Source of the DNA: Carettochelys insculpta
Lineage: Eukaryota; Chordata; Testudines; Carettochelyidae
DNA: 64,000 nt
Direction of reading: 5' to 3'
Assembly: GCF_033958435.1 (NCBI RefSeq)
Contig: NC_134145.1
Location: forward strand, 39,087,501 to 39,151,500
Position numbers and translations under genes: made by a program. Positions 46,296 to 57,761 of this stretch are shown here, one piece after another. The notes below the pieces were generated by a model. The model did no database searches, had not been told where the DNA came from, and saw only the letters and a program-made list of their open reading frames with translations. Every line of letters begins with the position of its first letter. Positions within the stretch are counted from its first letter, which is position 1.

Positions 46296-47210
46296 CTAGA
46301 GGAACACCAGGATGTAAATGGTTTCCACTTGTAGACATAAGTCTTGTGTGGAAATTTGTCTGCTACACATCAAAACTTCTTTGACCTGCTCAGAGGATAG
46401 GTTCTCTGAGGTGCTGAACAAACAATCAACCATGCCATAAGACATAATGTTCATGGTTGAGGGTGAGTCAGTGCCCCTTGATTGTGTGCGAGAAGATCTG
46501 GAATGATAGGGAGGGGGGAGTGGAGGGCAAAGTGACATTTGCTGTAGCAGTGGGAACCAGTGCTGATGGTCCCATGTGGGTGCTATGAATATCAGGTTGG
46601 CCCTCTCTAGTCTTGCCTGTTCCAGGTATTTGAGAAGAACCACCAGTGGGGGAAAGGCATAAAGTAAGCGTTCTTTCCACGATATGAGAAAAGCATCTCT
46701 GAGCGAGCCTCGGCCGAGACCCTCCCGGGAACAAAAATGAGGGCATTTTCTGTCGTTGCAGGTTGCAAATAGATTTATTTGAGGAAAATCCCAACTGCAG
46801 AAAATGTAGTGAAGTATATCCGGATGCATCTCCTATTTGTGATCTCGTGCAAACTGTTTGTTCAGCAGGTCTGCCACGACATTGCTGATGCCCGGTAAGT
46901 ACGAAGCTCTCGGGTTATGTCGTTTGCAGTGCATCAGTTTCATAGATGAAAAGTTTCTGCAAACAGCGTGCAAGACCTGGCTCCACCTTGTCAGTTAATA
47001 TAGTACGTTGTGGTAATGTTGTTGGTACTGATGCTGACCACTGCATATGTGGTGGGAAGTGTTTGCATACACTGAACACCCCTCTTAGCTCCAGCATGTT
47101 TTTACATAGGGCTATCTCCTGTTGTGACCACCATCCTCACTGATTTGTCCTTCATGTGCGCTCCCCAGCCTATAGTGGAAGTATCTGTTATAAAAAAACA
47201 GAAGTCTGAA
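46296..47210 (-). pseudogene. DIRS RNase H region remnant
   Basis: Reading the minus strand, TSTIGWGAHM, then ELRGVFSVCKHF, occur in short frames. The frame at 46829-46296 contains INLFATCNDRKCPHFCSREG, DAFLISWKERLLYAFPPLVV and ANLIFIAPTWDHQHWFPLL. These blocks are typical of the RNase H end of DIRS polymerases. The RT core upstream (47.2-48.2 kb) is too decayed for its catalytic box to be recognised. Confidence 0.7.
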
Positions 47211-48632
47211 GTTGGTGAAAGGGAACCCTGATATTAGGTTTATCCACGATTGCAAGGATTTTTGAACCTCTGTGGTTAGCGACGCCCTCTTTCGAACAGT
47301 GTGTTTCATTGGTGTATATACTGACACTTGCCAATGTTGGAGACAGCAAAAATGCAGTCTGGTGTTTTGGACGACAGATGTGGTGACAGCCATACGTCTC
47401 CAGCTTTTGGGCCAAGCTGTAACTTGTGTTGTGAGAGGGGTTCCAGAAAAAGGACTGGGTGGGAGTTGGTGGGAGGGTGTGGAATGGAATGGTATAGCAT
47501 GCAGAAATGATCATCAGTGCAGACAAATGGGTGCTGGAGGTCTCCCACTGCTGGTAAAATGGTCTGAGGAGGTGGTGAAACAGATGGTGTGATGGCTCTT
47601 TGCACTGGACGATGAGTGTGGTGTTGCAGTCCACCACAGTAGTCAAACCTGCTGCCTTGTCACTTGTAGCACAGAGTTACAGCCTTGCAGATTATGCTGC
47701 CCTGGCGGTCTCTGTTGTTGATACCCCGAGGTCAGAGCCACTGAGGTTGATAATCGTAGCAATGCCGATATGGGTAGTATCTCTTCCTCCTGTGTGTGGG
47801 GTGGCATACATACCCAGTGTTTGTAGAGCAGTTCGAGTCTTTACTAGAGTGTATTTGTAGACTCGGCAGACAATGTTGACTTATCAAAGAGGAGGTTTTC
47901 CACTTCAGTTTCCAATTCTTTCAGTTGATCATGCAGCTTCATCTGCAACGTCTAGAGCAATTCGGACTCCCGTACGTGAGACAGTATATCCTTCCTGGAC
48001 TATTGATCTTAAAATAGGTTTCTTATCAGGAAAATATTCCATTAGGGATGTCAGTTCTGTATAATTATTGAAGTTATGCTTGGAAAGGTGTGTAGCATAA
48101 TTCGCCGTTCATAACAAAGTAGAAGATGAGTAGACCTTTTCTCCAAATAGGAGAAGTCTCTTAGCGTCCTTGACTGACACCGTAGATTCATACCGCAGTG
48201 TCTCCAACCTCTTTCGCAAGGACTTCACCACAAGAGAGTTGGGCTGGGGGAGGCTGAACAAAAACTCCATACCCTTCAAGGGGATGAAATACTTTTTGTC
48301 TGCTCTCTCATTGGTTGGTGGGATGGAGGCAGGGGTCCACCAAATATTGTCAGCAGCCTCTGTAACAGTGTCACCTGACGGAATGGCTATCTTGGATGAC
48401 GTTGGAGGCCTTAGATTCTTAAGGAGCCTATGCTGCTTTTCCTGTACCTCAGTGACTTGTACGTGCTGTGTCTGAGCAACCCTCTTAAAGAGCTCCTAAA
48501 ATTGTCTAAGGTCATCGGGAGGGGATATGTCGCCCGGGACAAAAGCCTTGCTCAGGCATGATGAAGAAACATCTGTTTGATAGGCCTCTGTCTGTTCCTC
48601 CAAAATTTCTTCCAGTTGCTCCTCTACAGGTT

Positions 48633-49832
48633 CTAGGGGAGCAGTGAGCACTGCCTCTGAACATTCTCTTGAAGAGAACCTATGTCTCTCTGGAGATGGA
48701 GAATGTCTATAGGAGGGATGTGATTCTGTAGATCTGTCCCTGGATCTATAAGAATAATATCCCCTATGATAAGTATTTGCAATGATATGAGCATGGGTAA
48801 TATTAAAAATGCGATCTGGTGAGGAGGATCAGGAACACAAATGCTGCCTATAGGTATGGTGATGGAAGTAGTAAGGTAAGCGGAACCTACTCGACGACAG
48901 AACAGAAGATGGGGATATCTGATGAGATTACTCATGCGATTGGTGTTGTCGCTGTGAAGTAGGTGATGGGGGCCTGAGCCAAGGAGGAGGTGGCCTGAGA
49001 AATGGTGACGGAGGCAGAGGCGGTTCTGATACAACTGGTTCTTGGGGAGGCTTAGAAGATAGCAGCAACAACATAATAACCAGGTCAGGAGAAGGACTAT
49101 GGTGGCATATTTTAGTCTGTGCCTTCCTAGCACAGTTCAACAAGTGACTATATGAGGCCGAAGCATTCGATGCTGATGTAACTGGTACCATACTCAGTGC
49201 TGTAGGCCTTGCTGCAGAATCTGTCAGTGCTGTGGGTTTCAATGTTCTTGGTACCGGCCTCAGTTCTGACGTTTTCGGTGAGGGTTCTGTAAATAGCGAG
49301 GTTTTTGGGCCTGTGGGCCTATGTCTGGGGTCCTTCGGTGCTCACACTGTTTTCTGTGCTGGGGATGGTTGTCTCAGTGTTGTGGTTTCTGGTGCTGGCT
49401 GTTTTGAGATATGCGAATTCCTCAGTTACAAGGTGTGCATGTGCACCTAGGGTATAGCTGCTGACTTCTGCTTCTTAGGATGTTTGTCCCCTTTAGATGC
49501 AGGTGGATCACAGCTTTCAGTCTCACTCGTGGATAACACCATCAAGGATCGAATAGAAGATGACCTCTTTCTTATGGCCAGAAGTAGTCAAGGAAGCTGC
49601 TTTGCACTTCTGAGGTAATGACGAACCCTCAGGGAGGCATCAACTCAGAGGTCTTAGGCTGAAGAGCCTCATTGAACAGAATCATCTTTAGCCTCATCAC
49701 TCTATATTCTCTGGCTCTTGCAGTTAGCTCAGAGCAGTGGGGACCATTTCTGAGGTACACAGGCTTCCCACAGGCAGCAGATACATTTGTTGTGGCCATC
49801 AGAAGCCAGCACGGCTTTGCTGCATGAATCAC
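48633..49832 (-). pseudogene. DIRS gag-like region remnant
   Basis: The frame at 49832-49629 includes a cysteine-containing block, SAACGKPVYLRNGPHCSELT, followed by ARAREYRVMRLKMIL, similar in layout to gag-like proteins of DIRS elements. The frame at 49133-48633 is low-complexity and leucine/serine-rich. Function is inferred from position only. Confidence 0.5.
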
Positions 49833-50179
49833 ACTTTTTAAACCGTGACACGGTTTTCTTTTTTTTTCTTATGTGAACAAACATTTAACAATACTTAACA
49901 GTTGTAAATGATAGTTAACAGTCAATAAGAACAACTCCTGAGTAACTTGTAGATAACTTAACCCATTATGTAACTCTTTTCTCCCCCCCCCCTTTTTTTT
50001 TTAAAACTATATACAATAAAAACTCTTAAAAATGTTGAAAAAGGTAAAGAAACTAACAGAGGAGTTTAACTTTTCTTTCAGGCACGTATTGGCACACAAG
50101 CAAAGTCTGTCTGCAGCTTCTGATGGTTGAGAGGCACTGGCTTGGACCAAGTCACTCACGTGACTAAAAGCACACAAAG

Positions 50180-50307
50180 AACCCCACACGCCCCTGCACA
50201 CGTGCAGTCCGTCTAACTATGGCTTGAAAAAAAATCTCTGAACTGCGGCGCTGGGGTGAGCCCAGCACCTGATGTGCAGCACCCACTGGGATCACTTGAA
50301 GAAGAAC
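50180..50307. repeat. Right inverted terminal repeat of DIRS element
   Basis: AACTGCGGCGCTGGGGTGAG and GTGCAGTCCGTCTAACTATG are the inverse of the left repeat at 45008-45122. The outer edge GGGATCACTTGAAGAAGAA also pairs with the internal complementary region. Confidence 0.85.
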
Positions 50308-50724
50308 AACTTCATCTACATTAGGAATTTTCTGTCCAAAAAAAAAAAAAAGAATCATTTAAACTTTTGCTCACACAGTAATGTTGGTTAACATAGACCT
50401 AACCTAAATCTGGACAATTCACTGTGCATTGGGGAAACTTCCATGTGATTTTCTGGTTTCCTCTAGCATACTATAGAAATTGAATATGGACAAAAACAAT
50501 TGCAGAAAGGTCCACATCCATAAGTCATCACAGGCTGTTATTTTAATAAAGTAGTGCTACATTACGAACATTAACTGCCAACCCAGGGTACCTCCCAGTT
50601 GTAAAAACTTTCAACAAGAAAGCAAGCATCCTCTTCAAAAGGGACACAGATCTCACTCTTGCTCTCGGGTGTTTTCCCTAACCTAAAAAACATTACCTCC
50701 ATCTTGCCAGGTTCTCTTAACCCC

Positions 50725-51545
50725 TCAGAACATAAGAATGGCCATTACTGGGTCAGACCAAAGGTCCATCTAGCCCAGCATCCTGTCTGCTGACAGGTGC
50801 CAGTGCCAGGTGCCCCAGAGGAGGTGGAGCAAAGACAATGATCAAGCAACTTGTCTCTTGCCATCCATCTGCAGCCTCTGACAGACAGAGGCCAGGGACA
50901 GCATTCCTAACCCCTGGCTAATAGCCTTTTATGGACCTAACCTCCATGAATTTATCTAGCTCTTCTTTGAGCTCTGTTATAGTCCTGGCCTTCACAGTCT
51001 TCTCTGGCAAGGAGTTCCACAGGTTGACTGTGCACTGTGTGAAAAAGAACTTTCTTTTATTAGTTTTAAACCTGCTACCCATTAATTTCATTTGGTGTCC
51101 TCTAGTTCTTATGGGAACAAAAATTTTTCTGTATTCACCCTCTCCACACCACTTATGATTTTATATACCTCTATCACATCCCCTCTCTGTCTCCTCTTTT
51201 CTAAACTGAAAGGTCCCAGTGTCTTTAACCTCTCCTCATATGGGACCCGTTCCAAAACCCTAATAATTTTAGTTGCCCTTTTCTGAACCTTTTCTAATAC
51301 CACTATCTTTTTTGAGGTGAGGAGACTACATCTGTACACAGTATTCAAGATGTGAGTGTACCACAGTTTTATAAAGGGGCAGTAAAATATTCTTCATCTT
51401 ACTTTCTAACCCTTTTTTAATAATTCCTAACATCCTATTTGCTTTTTTGACTGCTGCTGCACGCTGTGTGGACCTTTTCAGAGAACGATCCATGACAACC
51501 CCAAGGTCTCTTTCCTGATTAGTTGCATAGCCACTTTGCTATAAT
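50725..51545 (-). mobile_element. CR1 LINE, 3' end with ORF2 C-terminus
   Basis: On the minus strand the frame at 51348-51109 encodes [20 protein letters not shown], then [20 protein letters not shown], the C-terminal end of the CR1 reverse transcriptase protein. The 3' UTR follows, containing the inverse of ACTGGGTCAGACCAAAGGTC, and ends near 50725. It is 5'-truncated near 51545. Confidence 0.9.
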
Positions 51546-51971
51546 CCAGATACATACCATCCTATATAAATGCAATAAAAAGAAAACAGAGCTTGAGGTT
51601 ACCTAAGTATAATTAATCCTGCTGCCCAAAACAGTATCTCTGCAGCCAACTTACATATGTTTAACAAGAAGGGTGATGAGAGCACCACAGTGCTCAATAT
51701 CCATTGCACCCTTTCAGAACACACACTGTGCCATTCATGTGCACTTTCATCTGTCCCTTTTATGGGTGGCACATATATCACAATTATATTGTGAGGAACA
51801 ATATCAAAAGAGACCTGACAGAAATAAGAATCAGCATGAACACTTGACCCAGATCAATTACCATGGAATGGACGCTAAGAATTTCTGCAATGTACCTAGG
51901 CTCAAATCAAGACAGAAGACAACAAGATCTAGAGATTGAGCACTGAAGGCACTGAACAGGTAATTCTAAAT

Positions 51972-52312
51972 CACTGGTTCCTAACATTTACAGTAACATG
52001 GCACACTTCAATGAGACAAACAGTTCCACAGCACACCAACTTTTTTTTAAAGCTGCATTGATTGCTTATAAACATTGTCCTCCTCCGCATCCCATTGGAG
52101 CCAGGGCATAGCATTTAAACCACAGCCCCGCACCAACAGGCTCCTGCCCATCTCCTCCCTCCCTCTTTGCCACAGCAGGGAGCAAGCAGTCTTGCTGCTT
52201 GAGCCCCAGCTGGCATGGGGTCGTCAATTTCTCCATGTGGCAGCTCTGCCAAGAGCTGCAGTGAGGGAAAATTGATGAAATTTCATGGCAAATTCTCACA
52301 GCACACTGGTTG
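51972..52312. mobile_element. hAT-like element
   Basis: The left side CACTGGTTCCTAACATTTAC and the right side CACAGCACACTGGTTGAAAG contain hAT-type terminal words, with ATGGCACAC in the interior. The termini are imperfect and no clean duplication is seen. Confidence 0.45.
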
Positions 52313-52334
52313 AAAGCAGCTGACCTAGACCCAG

Positions 52335-52982
52335 AACAAGCAAACTTTTTATATTGGGCCCGGAAGCCTCCTGCCTGTCTCATGTAATTCAAACTGATGG
52401 AAATTTCAATTATGTTTATATGGGGGGGGAAAAAAACCCTTTCAGCATGTGTAAGAAAGTAAGTACAGTAAACTCTCATATCCAGCAGCTCTGGGACCAG
52501 GAGGTTGCTGGAAATTCAAATATTCCGGATAAGAGAGAGAGATATTGCAATGCATAAAACTAAACAAAAACAAGATTAGATATTAAGAAAAACAAATGTA
52601 TGCAGATTACTTTATTTACCAAGAGTAGTATTGTATACAGTGAACATATACTGTATTTGCTTTATTTATTTGTATTTACTTTCACTATACTCTACTTATG
52701 GAAAATGTAACTAAAATTTATGCATGGTTGAAATGCTGGTTATTTGAGAGTTCCAGATAATAGAATGCCAGATACGAAAGAGTTTACTGTACGCAAAATG
52801 TAAAGGCTTTATTAATCGGTATACAAATGTGAATATACATGCATAAAAACAGTAACGTATTTCAATATTTTCAATTAGATGGATGAGCCTGAGACCCAGC
52901 AGCCAGCTGTGCTGCAGCCCCCCCCCTTACGAAATTTCATGACCTCTGAGCGGGCCCGCCCCACACTTTGCATGCCCCTGAC
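52335..52982. repeat. Unclassified DNA element split by a Tigger-type insertion
   Basis: AAGCAAACTTTTTATATTGG at the left and CCACACTTTGCATGCCCCTG at the right look like inverted ends of one element. A TA-flanked element occupies 52466-52789 within it. Confidence 0.4.
52466..52789. mobile_element. Tigger/pogo-type MITE, TA duplication, nested
   Basis: The ends CAGTAAACTCTCATATCC and GATACGAAAGAGTTTACTG are inverted, and TA lies on both sides (52464-52465 and 52790-52791). It is 324 bp, AT-rich and non-coding. Confidence 0.75.
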
Positions 52983-53095
52983 CTAGACAATAAACACAAC
53001 AATAAGCATGATTTTGCCAACAGAAAATATCTCATAGTATAACCGCTTTTTAAGTAAGATAAGACAGCACCAGTAAAAGACCTAGAAACCTATTG

Positions 53096-53275
53096 CAGTG
53101 GCTCTGTGGCTCCAGGGAGCTCATTTGTGTTGGGAGGGAGCTGATAGGCAGCCTCCTGGTCTGAATAGGCTGGCAACCTGTCCCCTCCTCTGGGGTAAAG
53201 AAGTGGATGTGCCATGGAATTGTCTGTCTCAGTGAAGCATGCCATGTTACTGGAAAGGTTGGGAACCACTCGTGC
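53096..53275. repeat. hAT-like fragment
   Basis: GCAGTGGCTCTGTGG at the left and GGTTGGGAACCACTCGTGC at the right suggest decayed CAGTGGTTCCCAACC-type ends. Confidence 0.4.
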
Positions 53276-54990
53276 AGACCTGCCTATGCTGCTCTGGGTG
53301 AGAAAAATCCACACCAAACCATGCAGTAATACTAACTTGCCTCATACACAGACAGTTCTATGTCAATGGGAAGCATCTCCAGTCAACCTAGCAACTGCCT
53401 CTCACAGATGGCTTAACTATATTTATGGGAGAAACTCTCCCATCCATGCACCACCATCTTTACTGAAGCACTACAGTGGCACATGTGCACCACTGCTGCT
53501 GCACTGCTGGATCCTTTTAAGTGTAGACCTGCACTAGGTCTAAGTCACAGTACAAAGTTCTTCAAGAATCCTCAGAGCCTCAGCAAAGTTACAAGCAGTC
53601 CAAATATGAAATTTCTCACATTTGTCCCTCCTGACACAGAACTGCACTCACAAAAGCAACCAATCTGAACAGGCAAAAACCATCAAGAATTATTTTTTAA
53701 CCAAGCAGGAACAAATTCATCAAGCTTTCAGTAACCCAAAGGAGTTTAAATAAGGATGATATACCTCATGCTAATAAAAACACCTCTCTCTCACTTACTC
53801 CCAGAAGACCATTTATACACATATATCTTTATATGACTGCACTGTGTTAAGTGAACTTTTGCATGTAAAAATGTCCAAACTAAATTGCTTAGGATCACAG
53901 ATAAATTTTGCTAAATATATTTGGGCACCAAGTGCCCCAGGTAACCAGATTAAACACAAACAAGCACATGAAGTTTGCACTTATTCTCCCTCAGTTTCAA
54001 GTCCCTATTCTCTTCATGCCTCTACACTTGGCCTCTAAGATCATGCTGCCAGGCTTGTGTACCACTGCAACAACTCTGAATGCCTCATTCTATGATAACA
54101 ATACTACAAACCCACAAAGCATACCTGGACAAAGTACCTCAAGTTTTTGAACAATGTTTTGTATCCTATAGCCTAGAGTGGTAAATTCACTCAACAAAGT
54201 GAGGCTATAGGCACAACTCCCTTTGTTGAGATGAGATAAAACTGGAAAGCAGGATAAAGCCATCTTGTTTCAATAATGTTATTGAGAAGGGCCACCACCA
54301 ATTTAAGTACAGAAGTACTTAAATCACCTCGGGGGCAGGGAAAGGAAGATACATCTCCAACATCTATGAATATTTTTCTTCAATCTCTACATTTCAGCTT
54401 GTTTATGTTGAACAGTTGACATTTTGCATAAAGTCAGATTTACTGGTGACACTAAAACATCAGCTTCCCTTGTAGATGAGGACTTTTCACCCCACAGAAG
54501 AGAAAAATGTTTTTAAACATATTTTTAAAAAGCATATAGAATAATCAGCAAAATCCACTTTTACACCTCTCTTTGCTCCTGCCCTGCTCACCTGCTCAGA
54601 TTTGGAGTTTTAGGTCCCACTATCTCATAACAAAATATATACATCAGTTTGTGCTTTTCCAAACATAAAAAGTTAAATTAGGGACAGAACAGAGAAAACA
54701 TTATTGTTTCACCTGACTTTCTGGTACACAGACTTCTATTAAGACTTCGTTTAATAAGATTTAGTTCGGCTTAAGGGACACTCACTTTATAAATAAATCC
54801 TGAGCATTATCGTCATGCCACCCACCTCTCAGTCAACTACAATGCAAGTAGTTGTACTGTATCCTGGGGGGAAAGTAATGAAGTCCGCCATCATTGGCTC
54901 TTTACCACACAAGACTGAAACGCTTCAATTAACAGAGTTAAGTAGTTAGTAAGAGCCTTGGACAAGGTATTCAGAAACTAAGCCACTTAC
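53276..54990. other. Intron 2 sequence near exon 2, nothing recognised
   Basis: No additional exon or complete repeat was seen. Confidence 0.45.
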
Positions 54991-55081
54991 TTTTCATAGA
55001 CCAGTTCTTCATCAGTACAGAAATAGTGGGTGTTTACTGTGCTTTTGGGTTTATTCCGTAAAGTAGCAAAATATAATCGAT
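54991..55081 (-). CDS. CDC14A: CDC14A-type phosphatase, coding exon 2
   Basis: The exon is 91 bp, with a TTTCAG acceptor and a GTAAG donor. Together with the last G of exon 1 its first two bases make an Asp codon, and it continues [20 protein letters not shown], then CTDEELVYE. The block matches the N-terminal domain of vertebrate CDC14A closely and CDC14B less well, since CDC14B has a different sequence after DRL. Its last two bases form the Asn codon completed by exon 3. Confidence 0.95.
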
Positions 55082-55164
55082 CTGAAACAAAGTTGAAGAG
55101 CAGAGAACTGACAAACGTTATATAGAGGCTGCAGTTCACTCCCTCTACTTCCCTCAACCCGTCC

Positions 55165-55200
55165 ACCCTTCCGGGCCGGGCCGGGCCGGGCCAGGCCGGG
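55165..55200. repeat. GGGCC pentamer repeat in intron 1
   Basis: About five tandem GGGCC units (one imperfect, CAGGCC) lie about 85 bp downstream (minus strand: upstream) of exon 2. It is within the CpG island and could form G-rich secondary structure. Confidence 0.7.
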
Positions 55201-55575
55201 GGCTAAACGAGAGCTCCGTCCGCTCTCCTACCCTCGGCCTCCAAGCGGGCGGGCGCGCGGGGCGCCGCTACATTCCGCCTGCGTAGAAGCAAGAGGACGA
55301 AGTTGGGCTGCCCGCGCTCAGCCGCCCACTGTGCCCCAGAACGGGTGAGCTACAGGCACAGCCCCATGGAGGCTGTTACCCAGCACAGCGGCCAGGAGAC
55401 AGGGGGCGCCGCTCTCTCACCGGAAGGGTAAAGGGCTTAGACCCTCCAGCGCGGGACGCTGGAGCCAGGAGTCCCGGAGGCAGAGGCTGAACGGCGAGCG
55501 CTGCGGCACGACAGGGCAAGACAGGCAGGGTCCCCAGGGAGAAGGCCCCCGCCGCTCGGCCCGCCCGGCTCTCAC

Positions 55576-55678
55576 CTTTCAGGAACTCGGATGCTCCCAC
55601 CAAGTCGGAGGCGGACGGAGCCGGCTCCATCTTAAACAGGGCGCGGAGCGGCGAGGCGCGGGGCAGCTCGGAAGTCAT
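55576..55678 (-). CDS. CDC14A: CDC14A-type phosphatase, coding exon 1
   Basis: The exon ends at 55576 with a GTGAG donor in phase 1. Two in-frame ATGs are possible: one at 55678, and one 16 codons later at 55630-55628. The second has A at -3 and G at +4, a strong context, and gives MEPAPSASDLVGASEFLK, close in length to the start of mammalian CDC14A; the first has C and A at these positions. I therefore favour the start at 55630. CDC14A is a dual-specificity phosphatase tied to mitotic exit, centrosomes, cilia, hearing and male fertility in mammals. The divergence of these residues from mammalian CDC14A leaves room for a paralogue. Confidence 0.88.
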
Positions 55679-56562
55679 GGGGCTCCGGGGCAGCTCAGCA
55701 GCCAGGACACCTCCGAGCCATAGCGGGAGGAGTCGCCCGCAGCCGCACTGCCCAGAGCGCCGGGCTCCCCCGCCCGCATGGAAGTGAGAATGTGAAGGGG
55801 GAGCCGCTGCCGCGCGCTGGAGAGGACTTCGGCTCTTCCCCGCCCCCGGCTAGGTAACGCCCCGGCCGCTTAAAGGGGCAGCGCCTGGTTACCAGGCACC
55901 GACCAGCGCGCTAGCAACTCCGTTACCAAGGCTTTGTTACACCGGACACAGCGGCGGGGGATGGGGCAGAGGCCCGCGCTCCCCCCCCATCCCCGCGCTC
56001 CTCCCTCCGGGCCCCCTGGGACTGCTCCGCCTACAAGCCTCGCCCCTTCAGGGACGCTACACCCAGCTCCGCCTCCTCCTCTTCTCCCACAACTCCGCCC
56101 CGCGCTCCTCAATTTTCCCGCCCCCCCACAACTCCGCTCCTCCTCCTGCAATTCCCAGCGCGCTGTGCGCTCCGCCCCGCGCTCCTCCACTCTCCGCCCC
56201 AACTCCGCCCCTCGCTCCTCTTCCCTCCGCAGTCTGTCCCCCTGCACTCTTCTGCGCCCCCCTGCCCCGCTCAGCCCCGTCGCAGGGCGGCGCCTTGACG
56301 CCGGAGAGTCCCGCGCTCGGCACTAGCGTGACAGCGAGCCGAGCCGAGCCCGGGAGCTGCTGGATGCCGGGCCCCAGTTAGGAGCGCGGAACGCCGCTCC
56401 GCAGAGCCTACTGCGGGACGGAGCCATTGACGACCAGGCCCTGAGCCTGTCACCATCTACCCTTCTCCGTCCAAGCTCCTTCCCAGGTCCCCACCCCGGT
56501 GTGAGGGAGGGCCAGACCCGGCCTTCCCACGCCTGCTGGGCCTCCTTCCACCATTGGGATAG

Positions 56563-57748
56563 TAACAGAGAGGGAGCCCTGCTAGTCTATATACTATCAA
56601 AACAAAAAAGCAATCCAGTAGCACTTTAAAGACTAACAAAATAATTTATTAGGTGAGCTTTCATGGAACAGACCCACTACTTCAGACCATAGCCATACCA
56701 GAACAGACTCAATATTTAAGGCACAGAGAACCAAAATTTGTAATCAAGGTGGACAAATCAGAGAGTAGAGGGGCAGAAGGGAGTCAAGAATTAGATTAAG
56801 CCAAGTATGCAAACGAGCTTCTATAGTGACCCATAAAATTCACATCCCGGTTCAAACCACGTGTTAATGTCTCGAATTTGAATATAAAAGAGAGTTCAGC
56901 ACCTTTGCATTGAAGAGTGTTGTGAAAATTCCTCTTCAGTAACATGCAAACTCTTAAGTCATTAACAGAATGGCCCACTCCATTAAAATGCCAGCAAACA
57001 GGTTTGTGGATCAGAAGTGTTTTTATGTCTGTTTTGTGCCCATTAGCTCTTTGTGTAAGAGGTTGAAGTCTGTCCAATATACAAAGCATATGGGCACTGT
57101 TGGCACATGATGGCATATATGATGTTAATTGAGGAACATGAGAATTTGCCCATGATTCTGTGAATAACCTGGTTAGGTCCATTGATGGTATCTCCAGAAT
57201 AGATACGTGGACAAAGCTAAGAGCGGGCTTTGTTGCAAGGAAAAGTCCCAGGATTGGTGTTCCTGCAGTATAGACTGCGGCTGTCGGTGAGAATCCTGGT
57301 AAGGTTGGGAGGTTGTCTGTAGGAGAGAACAGGCCTGTCACCTAAGGGCCTTCTGGAGTGTGGCATCGTGATTAAGGACAGGTTGTAAGTCTTTAATAAT
57401 TGGTTTCAGTGGTTCAAGTTGGGGGCTGTGTGACGACCAGTGGTGTTCTGTTCTTGGCTTTTTTGGGCCTATCTTGGAGTAGCTGGTCTCTGGGTATTCA
57501 TCTGGCCCTGTCGATTTGTTTTTTTATTTCTCCTGGTGGGTAATTCAGGTTTATGAATATTGGGTAAAGATCTCGTAGTTTTTGGTCTCTGTCAGTAGGA
57601 TCAGAGCAAATGCGATTGTACCTAAGGGCTTGACTGTAAACAATGGATCTAGTTATGTGTGCAGGATGGAAGCCAGAAGGGTGTAGGTAAGTACAGTGAT
57701 CAGTGGGTTTCTGGTACAGTGTGGTACTGATCAGGCCATCCTGCACCT
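56563..57748 (-). mobile_element. Penelope-like retroelement, 5'-truncated
   Basis: On the minus strand it starts in the reverse transcriptase end, passes through a GIY-YIG endonuclease, and ends in a 3' UTR. The 3' end (about 56690-56563) contains GTGGGTCTGTTCCATGAAAG, then AAAGTGCTACTGGATTGC, and finishes GGAGCC-inverse/CTCTCTGTTA. This is the same terminal sequence found in the inverted pair at 9720-9919, tying those short repeats to this element. Penelope-like elements are retroelements that lack LTRs of the usual kind and use a GIY-YIG nuclease. Confidence 0.8.
56796..57746 (-). pseudogene. Penelope-like RT/GIY-YIG endonuclease remnant
   Basis: The frame at 57746-57498 encodes ISTTLYQKPTDHCTYLHPSG, then FHPAHITRSIVYSQALRYNR and ICSDPTDRD, the terminal part of the Penelope RT. 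After a shift, the nuclease core IIYAI (about 57109-57128) and LYIGQT (57068-57082) is read in a different frame from the main open frame at 57341-56796. That main frame carries HKPVCWHFNGVGHSVNDLRV and ETLTRGLNRDVNFMGHY, the conserved tail of the nuclease. At least two frameshifts inactivate it. Confidence 0.8.
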
Positions 57749-57761
57749 AGTTCCCAGCTTC

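Larger units (their letters stand above)
44978..50307 (-). mobile_element. DIRS-like tyrosine-recombinase retrotransposon, 5.3 kb
   Basis: The element reads on the minus strand. In order it has a gag-like region (about 49.83-48.6 kb), a degraded RT region, an RNase H region (about 47.2-46.3 kb) and a tyrosine recombinase region (about 46.17-45.4 kb). It is bounded by inverted terminal repeats, and near its 3' end it has an internal complementary region matching the outer edges of both termini, the diagnostic DIRS layout. No target duplication was seen, as expected for recombinase-mediated insertion. All coding regions have stops or shifts. It is inserted in the 26 kb intron of the CDC14-type gene, in the same orientation. 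Confidence 0.85.
55140..56460. promoter_or_regulatory. CpG island promoter of the CDC14A-type gene
   Basis: A dense run of CpG dinucleotides and G+C surrounds exon 1, in strong contrast to the AT-rich flanks. Transcription is expected to run leftward, starting somewhere between about 55.70 and 55.90 kb. No TATA box is evident, as usual for CpG promoters. The right part (56.0-56.25 kb) has imperfect CTCCGCCCCGCGCTCCTC-like units. Large GC-rich open frames here on both strands are shadows. Confidence 0.8.

Noticed and set aside
55870..56326. Arg/Glu-rich and Pro-rich open frames in the CpG island
   Set aside because: Low-complexity products of imperfect GC repeats; no homology seen, both strands open at once.
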